This document shows positions 56,471-64,000 of a stretch of 64,000 nt of DNA, piece after piece. The notes beneath the pieces are model-generated. The model saw nothing but the letters and a program-made list of their open reading frames with translations. It did not search any database and was not told the DNA's origin. A program made the translations under genes and the position numbers. The DNA is from Impatiens glandulifera (Eukaryota; Streptophyta; Magnoliopsida; Ericales; Balsaminaceae): NCBI RefSeq assembly GCF_907164915.1, contig NC_061867.1:32113751-32177750 (forward strand). Direction: 5' to 3'. How positions within the stretch are numbered: the stretch's first letter is position 1; every line of letters begins with the position of its first letter.

Positions 56471-59270
56471 TCTATAGAAGTAGGAACAATACTATGTTTA
56501 CATCAAATTATTTTACATATATTTTTAATAAATATAGTAAATTCTAGCTAATTAACCCAAAAAAAGAATCATACACATTTAATATCATACTACTAAAATA
56601 TTTCAACTCAATCAAAATCAACACTAATAGAATCTTAAAATATTTTCTTAAATTATAAAGATCACTAACATAATCATTATATCTTTCCTACAAAGAAAAA
56701 ATATACTAAATAATCACTATCAAAATTAAATTTTAAAGATAAATCACATAACATTCACTTACATCTACAAACTTGATTCACTCTCCAAGAAAGAGCCCTG
56801 TATTATCAATCTCTTCGATAACCTGTAAATAAATTATAAAAATAATCTTTAGACATAGTAATAATAATATTATATATTAGATCGGATATATACTCAAGAC
56901 GTTAGAATGAAATCAATAAGAAAAACTTCAAAGATCTTTTAGAGGAGTTCAAATCAAAACGGTAAGAACTCAAACGGTAAGAACTCAAATCTAATGAAGA
57001 ACTGATAAATTTACAAATCTATTCATGAATTATATATACAAAGTATAAACCATAGTAGCAGACGATCTACAAAGTATAAACCATAGTATAAAAAATCTGA
57101 AAGAGTCTTTTACTTACACATAATTATAAAATCCAACCAAATTCAAGCTTGCACGCCGAATAGAATTGCGGAGTGGAGGGTGATCTCATTTGACCTAAAA
57201 TGAATTGTGAGAGAAAAAATAAATATAAAGAGACATTTATATTTTGAGAGAGAGGAAGATAATTAAAATCGAAAGTGTTATTTAGGTTTTCAACAGTAAT
57301 AATAGTTCTTAAAAATACAAATAAGCCCAAATAAACTATCGGACCTATTTGTCGGCCCACTTTCTTTTACATGAATACTCGAAGAATTATATAATTAAAA
57401 ATGCTAATATTTGCAATAAAATGTGACTTTTAACAATATATGCATATATATAATTGAAACAAACCAATTAGTAAAAATTATAAAGTATAAAATGAAATAT
57501 GAATTCTCAAGATAAAAATTGACACATACCAAATTTTACAATTATTGAGATAATCACAAATTGTATATGTATAAAAAACTGTCTTAAATATAACAATAAA
57601 AATTATATCAGTATAAAAATTTAATATTGTTAATGTAAATGATATATGGAATAATAATCTTATGATTGAATATACACATTTATAAAATAGTCTAACGTTT
57701 TAAATATTCGACCAAGGACAAAAAAATCAAAATTCTATAGTCGTCGTATCATAATTAATTTTCCTCTCGATTTTCGAGTCAAATATTAACCCAAAATAGT
57801 AGAGGTGATATTAGTACGTTTTAATCGTCGAAACCGTCTTTTCTTCGAACCTCGTAAAATAAAAAGAGATAACGACTTTCTGATAAAGGTTGTTCGTGTC
57901 TCAACATACGAATACAATTCATATCAAACTTGTTATTATGACATAATATCTAGGTTAGGTCATGATGTTGAAAATAAATTAATAAATAAATAAGGCTTTA
58001 AGACATTATATAATAAACAAGTGTAAAATGTAAAATAAAATCCATAAAAGGCCTAAGGAAAATAATATTTTATATTTTATTAAAATGTATTTGTATAGTA
58101 ATTTTATATGTTTTATAATTTATTTAGGGAATGAATAAATAATAACTAATGACAAAATAAACAAAATACATGGGGCATAATCCAATTGGTTAGGCTTATT
58201 AACCCACAGGCGAGACCAAGAGGGCATGGATCCTAGTTCAATGAGCACAGGTTATGTGCATCAACAAGGAGTAGGGCACAGGTTACTTAACTTGGCAGAA
58301 AATTTTTTCAATTTGAAAAAATAATCTTGCATGTTGCAGGATTTGATCTTTGGTCAAACACCTAACATGAAGTTGAAATCCTATGGTCAGTTAGGAAAAA
58401 TGAGACCCGATCGTCTTTCAAATGTCTTGGTAGTGTCACTTTCTTCTATCGTTTCTCTTTCTTTGGCAAATAAAGACATCAATAGCAAATTATTACAGAC
58501 ACTTCAGTTTACCAAGAAGCAAATTGAAGAAATCAATGGGCCTCTATACTCGATTTATCTTCGTTTTACAAAAACTCAAAATAAAATTGATGGAATACCA
58601 CACATCACCATAGTAAAGTATTACAATTCTTTAATAACTATATGAATATCATGACATCAAGAAAAATTTGAAAATCGGATTATCACATTTATTACACACA
58701 TTTCAGGACACTTATATAACGTCCATGACTTGATGTTCTTAGTAAGAGCTCAAGAATATGAATTATAAATTTTAAAATTTGTGGAAATATTTGGGCATTT
58801 TAGAAATAAACATTATAATATAATTTTAGTAAAAAACAGTTCATACATGTAAAGGTCACTATATCAGCACATCGATGTTGTATAAAATATTTATATAGTA
58901 ATTTTATATGTTTTATAATTTATGTAGGGAATGGAGAAATAATAATTAATGAAAAAATAGTCAAAATACATAGAGGAATAACCCAATTGGTAAGGCTTAT
59001 TGACCCACGGGCTAGACCAAGAGGGCATGAATCCTAGTTCATAGAGTGGAGTAAGCCAGGCTCTAAAGGCATGGAATAGGCGCACGGATTATGTGTATCA
59101 ACATGGAATAGGGAGCAAGTTAATCAACTTGGCGGAAAACGTTTTCTATTTGGAAAATTAATACTACATGTTGCGGGATTTGATCTCTGGTCGAACACTT
59201 AACATGAAGGTGAAATCTTATGGTTAGTTAGGCAAAATGAGACTTGATCATCTTTCAAATATCTTGGTAG
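56471..59270. repeat. Inverted copy of 27950-33575 lacking element A1
   Basis: Reverse complement matches, in order, the leader up to 33575, the (TA) region, the empty site for A1 near 57905-57930, and the duplicated units (58080-58460 and 58880-59270). It contains several short open frames (for example 58331-58645) that only reflect the repeat. A local doubling of 'ggtaagaactcaaa' (about 56961-56990) and of 'tacaaagtataaaccatagta' is private to this copy. The homology stops exactly where the LTR at 59271 begins. Confidence 0.82.
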
Positions 59271-60084
59271 TGTTAGATATCTTTTCTTTAAATATATTAC
59301 AGAAATATATATAAAATGATGTACAAATAAATAAAATAAATAAAATATATGAAGAACGAAATCACCGATTAAGATATTGATTCGAGGTATGTGTTAGACA
59401 TATTTTTCTTAAAACAGTTTTATCGTCTCCCGTTTGTGCTGGAGCTTATCGTAGATGACTGTCTCTCAGGGTACAACGAATCCAGTAGTGATTCTGCACT
59501 GAAATCATTACTCGTCGAACTTGATCAGCGTACCTGAACTATCACTGGGTTTCAACGGAAATATCGAGCAAAGAACTCGAAGAACACTCAAAAAATAAGA
59601 AGAGGGCTTTTGAAATTCTAGAGTGAGAAAATATAAGATGATTAAGTGTTTGAGATTAGACATGAGGGGTTTTATATTGTTGAAAAGTTAAACTTTCATA
59701 AAAATAAAATCAACCATTAATCTTTGATCCAACGGCTGACCTTGATTGCCTCTTCATTGCCCTTTCCATTTTATCTTCAATAGAAAATATATGTTACATG
59801 ATTTTCTAAATTGCTAATAAATTGATAGAAATAATATAATGAAGGTTACAACGACAATTAACAAAATTAAATATATTTACTTTGATAATTGTTCTTCAAT
59901 CTATTAAATGTTAATTACATAATTAATAAATTAATTATAATAATTTAATTATTTGGATCAAATTTCACTTTAATTCACGTTTAAATTTAATGTGAATTTC
60001 GTTTGAATTTCATTTGATTTTATTTATCCAAATTCTCATTTCTATTCATTAATGGAATTTAAGAATTAGTTTAAAATTCCAACA
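59271..60084 (-). mobile_element. Family-C 3' LTR, minus orientation (814 bp)
   Basis: On the minus strand it starts TGTTGGAATTTT at 60084 and ends ATATCTAACA at 59271. It is immediately preceded (minus strand) by the polypurine tract GTGGGGGAT (plus-strand ATCCCCCAC, 60085-60093). It shares its 3' half with the fragments at 15600-15870 and 16445-16680 ('agcacaa.cgggagacgataaaa', 'atgtctaacacatacctcgaatca'). The insertion or breakpoint interrupts the duplicated block at 'cttggtagtg'. No second LTR is in the window. Confidence 0.78.
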
Positions 60085-61313
60085 ATCCCCCACATTAATA
60101 GAAATTGAATGATTAACCCGGTGAAAGGTTCAAAAGTTGAATTCTACCTAGGATAGGTAGGTGTAACCCTTTGAACCTTCCCTTATGAAAGTATATATAA
60201 CTTTACTAGCCGATTAGTAGACTCGATGTCCTTGAACTATTCTACATTTGTGTAAACGATTACACACTTTCACATTGAATTCTCCTTGATATATGTCAAG
60301 CTGTCATGGTTGCGTCCATTTTGGCCATGGAATACGCGCCTGGTTCTGTGAGAGGGTCTAGAATTGAGTCGTGCAATTCCTTCAAAGCGGCCCCACTTCT
60401 CCTTCACATAGGTGATCTCTTTGCTCACAAAGAATCATTAAAAGCGACATGCTTATCCTCGTCAAAATATATATTGTTTTATTATAGGATTAATCATCAA
60501 CAATAACTTTCCAAGTTAGTACAATTAGGTTGTACCATTGAACCTAGTTCTTGGTATCTACAGTCTGCATAGGTTGGGTTTTCCTTCATACCAACTTATA
60601 GTAGGATGATGTCTTAAAAGACTTTCAAACAAACTCTCTTTTCAATAATTTTATTAGTGGATTCACAATGTTATCTTTGACTTAAATAGTCAAATTTGAT
60701 AACTCCATTAGAGAGTGTAGTCTAATGACATGTATGTCTAGACTTGTCATTGACTCTAAGCTTATCTAATTTCAAATTATTATTACAAAAATTAGAAATT
60801 TCTGATAATCTTGGAATATCTTCTAATAAGAAGCATAGTCATTCGTACATGTTTACCATTTAAACATTTTTTTATGAAAATATTGTTTACTTGGCTAAAT
60901 AGTAGACAAAATGTCTTTGAACTATTCTTCCTTTGGTAAACGATTATATATTTTGCATAAAAATATTTTATTTTTCGACATAAGTCAAAAACATAGATTA
61001 TAACGTTTAATCTATTCATCATAATTTTTTAGAAAATTTTCATACGTAGATTGTACTTATAACTGTAAACATATTCACTCTTAGACGTAAAATATTTTAT
61101 TTAATAATATCAATATATCATTTGCTAACAACATGATATTTCGTGTAGTGCAACTCACATCCTTAATGGATTTAATCATTTTTATCGTAATTTTCAACAA
61201 TAAAAATATCGTACAAAAGACACGTAATGAAATAATTTCCATTGTCTTCATGATATATATAATTGTCATATCCACTTTTTAATAAAAGTATAGTCAAAGT
61301 TTCATATCATTAT
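60085..61313 (-). mobile_element. Polypurine tract and internal 3' region of the family-C element
   Basis: Sequence on the internal side of the LTR. No pol domain is recognisable; short ORFs (60306-60506, 60792-61022, 61081-61275) lack any family signature. Phrases such as 'gatgtccttgaactattctac' and 'tttgtgtaaacgattacaca' recur in diverged form at 60911-60955 ('aatgtctttgaactattctt', 'ggtaaacgattatata'), pointing to an internal duplication of an untranslated region. The stretch is cut by the start of element A2 at 61314. Confidence 0.5.
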
Positions 61314-62571
61314 TGTTAAATAATTTAGACCGGTTAAATAAAACTTAACAAAAACAAACTTCCTGTGCAGGAACGGTTAAAAACCAGGATCGATCAAGTA
61401 ATCCAACCGGTCAAGAATCCAACCGATCAGGAAAACAAGACCGGTTAGAAGACAAGGAAAAAGATGTAACCAAAACCAGAAGTCAACCAGTTAACCTGAA
61501 GCTATGAAAAACCTGAAGTCATCCGGTTAATCTAAACAACCAGTAGACATCCTAAACCGAAATGCACCCAACCGGAAAACTGATGAAGAAGCTACTTAGA
61601 GAAAGAAACCAAGAACATCAAACTAAGTACAATCTATAAATCGGTGCAAACAGATACTTTGAGTATCTGTGGAAGATGATACCAAAGGAACAGACTATAA
61701 CATTGCCATATCCATACAAGTCTGAGGATACTCTCCAGGCTGCAGAACACCGCCTGAAGAGATCTTTCCATTCTGGGATAAGTCAGAGGTGCAACCTTCC
61801 AGGTGCAGGCAACTGTCCAACCGACAGTTGCTACATTTAGTAAAAGAGAAACCTAGTCGGTTTGACCTACGCATTGGAAGCCTAAACCGCTAGGTCTGAA
61901 ATACTGAACCTCTACTCAACCAATCAGATTCAAGGAGAAGAAATGTGACCGTTGGTACATTTCACCTATAAAAGAAGGAGTTGAAGAGGAGTAAATGCAG
62001 TTACCAGTTCTACCAGCTACAAGTTCTAAGAGTTATTAATTACAAGTTTCTCTCTCTACAAGATTCAAAGGTTAAAGTGTGCATTTGAAGTGAGATTACA
62101 ATTTCTGTGAGAATTGTACGAGTGTTTATCGAGCAGCAAATAAGTCTCGATCGGATATTGTGTTTGTGTATTCCTTAGTGAATATCCTTCTCGTGGTTTC
62201 GAGAAGAAGGGTGACGTAGGAGTTTTATCTCCGAACATCCATAAAAACCTGTCTTGTTCTTTACTTTCTGTCGGCTTATTGTTCTAACCGAATCATACTA
62301 ACCAACGTGTACCGCTCAAACCGATTTACATCATCTTAACCGAGTTACTAAACTCCAAACCGATTTTATCCAAACCTATCTTTATTCATCTGGTGTGTTG
62401 CTTTAACCTAAAACAAACCACTTCCGCACTTGAACTCGGTTCAAGAGTTTGTGACAGTTTGTGTAGTATTGAAACCCAGTGTTAATCTCTAACCGGATTA
62501 AACACCAACCGTTGAGTGAAAGGTGCTAACCGCCAGACCCCGGTCCGCCATCCGCAAGCTAGATCCTAACA
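61314..62571 (+). mobile_element. Element A2: 5' LTR (1258 bp)
   Basis: Starts TGTTAAATAATT and ends ATCCTAACA, followed by a primer site. It aligns with the A1 LTR: 'ctttgagtatctg.ggaagatgataccaaaggaac', 'cattgccatatccatacaagtctga', 'cactt.gaactcggttcaag' and 'ccggtccgccatccgc'. A good TATA box TATAAAAG is at 61977-61984 and the conserved GTGACGTAGGAG..TCTCCGAACATCCATAAA motif at 62211-62245. The CCGGT minisatellite is only about three loose units here, which accounts for most of the length difference. Confidence 0.88.
61977..61984 (+). promoter_or_regulatory. TATA box in the A2 LTR
   Basis: TATAAAAG in 'ttcacctataaaagaaggag', about 595 bp before the LTR end; the likely start of the element's transcript is a few dozen bases downstream. 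Confidence 0.65.
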
Positions 62572-62573
62572 AT

Positions 62574-62587
62574 TGGTATTAGAGCAG
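62574..62587 (+). promoter_or_regulatory. Primer binding site of element A2
   Basis: TGGTATTAGAGCAG, two bases after the LTR. It has one C-to-T change from the A1 site TGGTATCAGAGCAG. Confidence 0.82.
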
Positions 62588-62624
62588 TTAGTTTCAATAC
62601 TCAAGCAACCTGAAGAAAGAAAGC

Positions 62625-64000
62625 ATGACTCTCGAGAAGCCTCCAATGCTAAAAGGTGATAATTTCGCCAACTGGAAGGTACGCATGCACTTGCACTTAA
62701 TCACTATGGATGATGAGATGTCGTTCATCCTGTCTGAAGGACCGATAAAAATTGATAAATATAGGAAGGATTGGAAAAAAGAGGATAGGAGGAGAGCCAA
62801 TCTGGACAATCATGCCAGAAACCATATCTTCAACGCTTTGGACAGAAATACCTTTTGTAAGGTCAGAGATTGCGAAACCTCAAAGGAAGTATGGGAAACG
62901 GTGATTCAACTTCGTGAGGGAAATGAAAGAACCAAGGAAAACAAGATATTGATGGCTACCCAGAAGTTTGAAAACATCAAGATGAAACTAGGAGAAACCA
63001 TGAGGGAGTACAGTGACCGGTTTACAGATGTGATAAATGAGTTATCAACTCTTGGAAATAAGTATGATAACAAAGAAACTATCATGAAATCTTTAAGGTC
63101 TCTTCCAAGTGCATGGGACATAAAGAGGATGGTGATGAGGGAATCAAACTGCCTAAGCAAGATGAAGCTACATGATGTATTCGAAGATCTGAAGGTATAT
63201 GAGTTTGAAATGAGATCTAGGATTGAAGATGAAGTCTCAGCCTCAACCTCTACTAAGGCATTAGTCACATCTATGGAGCCGATTGCTCCTGCACCGATCA
63301 GAACCGCTGAACAGTTCACTGAAGATGTCATGGCAATGCTTGCATAGAAGTTTGGCAGATTCATGAAGAGAAGCCAACCGACAAACAACAACTATAACTA
63401 CAATGATAAATCCAATGTTAGATGTTATAATTGTAATTGTTTGGGACATTTCAGGTGGGAATGCAGAAAGCCAAGACGGGATAACCGAAAACCGGATGAT
63501 CAAAACCACAAACCGATGAGGGAAGGGAAGTTCAGAAAGCACTGATAGCCGATGATGGAGGAAGTTTATGGGCTCACAGTGACAGCGATGATGAACTCAC
63601 CTGTCTCATGGCAAACGAGAAACAAATATTTGACTCTCCTTGTGAAGAATTTACTAAAGATGAGTTATTTAATGCACTAAATGACATGGTAGTAGAGTAT
63701 AAGAATCTATTAACCTTAATACCAACCCAACTCAATTTTAGAACCGACCCCATAGCACCAACCCTGTCCGAACCAGAAACCGTCCAACCTAATGAAATAT
63801 TAGAAACCGAGGCAACACCTAAACTATCCTCTAAGACTGAACAGCTCAAGGAGTCAGTTCAAGAGTTGACCGAAGAGGAAGATGATCGAACCAGATATAG
63901 AATAGCCGCATGGAAAAGGTCTAGTGAAATGGTGAATCAGTTGTCTAGGTATAAGAGACATCCTAAATGCAAATTCGGTCTTGAGTACAAAAACAAGAAA
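62625..64000 (+). pseudogene. Element A2 gag (copia-type), near-intact, runs off the window
   Basis: ATG at 62625 (MTLEKPPMLKGDNFANWKVR), open for 240 codons. The body is a copia gag: WKVRMHLHLITMDDEM, KEVWETVIQLREGNERTKEN, GETMREYSDRFTDVINELST, ESNCLSKMKLHDVFEDLKVY. A TAG at 63345 interrupts just before KFGRFMKRS; the frame then continues through a CCHC knuckle (CYNCNCLGHFRWEC, about 63421-63462) and a basic stretch. It shifts by one base near 63527 and remains open to the window end with the acidic spacer (DSDDELTCLMANEK), ALNDMVVEYKNL and a coiled-coil-like tail. Only two lesions are visible, so this is the youngest-looking coding region in the window. Gag forms the particle that packages the element's RNA (family knowledge). 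Pol would lie to the right. Confidence 0.9.

Noticed and set aside
58331..58645. 104-codon ORF in the duplicated SINE-like units
   Set aside because: The matching unit at 28768-28986 is open for only 72 codons with a different end, and the other two units are closed; no domain.
62594..63391. Minus-strand ORFs opposite the A2 gag
   Set aside because: Antisense shadows; the plus strand encodes a clear copia gag with CCHC knuckle.

Overview
This is an AT-rich, repeat-dominated stretch of a nuclear plant genome. No host gene is recognisable. Every coding signal I can defend belongs to a retrotransposon: Ty1/copia gag, integrase, RT/RNase H and LTRs, an L1-type LINE zinc-binding tail, and an accessory protein family carried by copia elements. 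SINE-like units, a PIF/Harbinger-type element, a foldback MITE, minisatellites and two N gaps (500 and 100 bases) make up much of the rest. From memory, the accessory proteins resemble hypothetical proteins that are abundant in Lamiales such as Dorcoceras/Boea (Gesneriaceae) and the Pfam 'putative plant transposon protein' domain. I therefore favour an asterid, probably Lamiales, but this is inference.

Layout. 1-9592: a direct repeat (1-620 and 8985-9592), a decayed copia RT/RNase H with its 3' LTR (1230-2405), a CTCGGTCCTAG-rich degenerate array (3340-3800), a probable minus-strand LTR promoter region (4380-4990), and AT-rich sequence. 9593-23763 is arm 1 of a ~14 kb inverted duplication whose arm 2 is 42330-56470. 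Each arm holds decayed copia integrase remnants, a MITE, a tandemly duplicated LTR+LINE-tail unit, a LINE ORF2 end, two SINE-like units and a copia element here called B. Element B has a ~2.1 kb LTR full of TTAGAC..GTCTAA hairpins, a Met-type primer site, a broken gag, almost no pol, and an accessory ORF behind its own TATA box. Arm 1 stops at the 500-N gap. 24265-40546 holds a decayed satellite interrupted by a PIF/Harbinger element, a second inverted-duplicated block (27950-34869, matching 55160-59270), an insertion of copia element A1 absent from the matching copy, a copia RNase H followed by three tandem paralogous accessory ORFs (34892-38632), and a palindromic minisatellite running up to the 100-N gap. 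59271-64000 holds a minus-strand LTR with its polypurine tract, then the 5' LTR, primer site and gag of a second family-A element (A2) that runs off the window.

How the parts relate. Families A and B look like SIRE/Maximus-type copia elements: long LTRs, Met-type PBS, a gag with CCHC knuckle and long C-terminal spacer, and an extra ORF after RNase H. Each family has its own short word spread through LTR and internal non-coding DNA (CCGGT in A, TAGAC in B), yet both share a conserved motif near the LTR 3' end. Pol is deleted from A1 and B, while gag-derived and accessory sequences persist. The most interesting signal is the accessory ORF family: four loci (five copies), three of them in tandem, each with a TATA box 66-129 bp upstream of its ATG.

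The inverted duplication ends at N gaps, so it may be real or may be two haplotypes mis-scaffolded in opposite orientation. The sequence alone cannot decide this.
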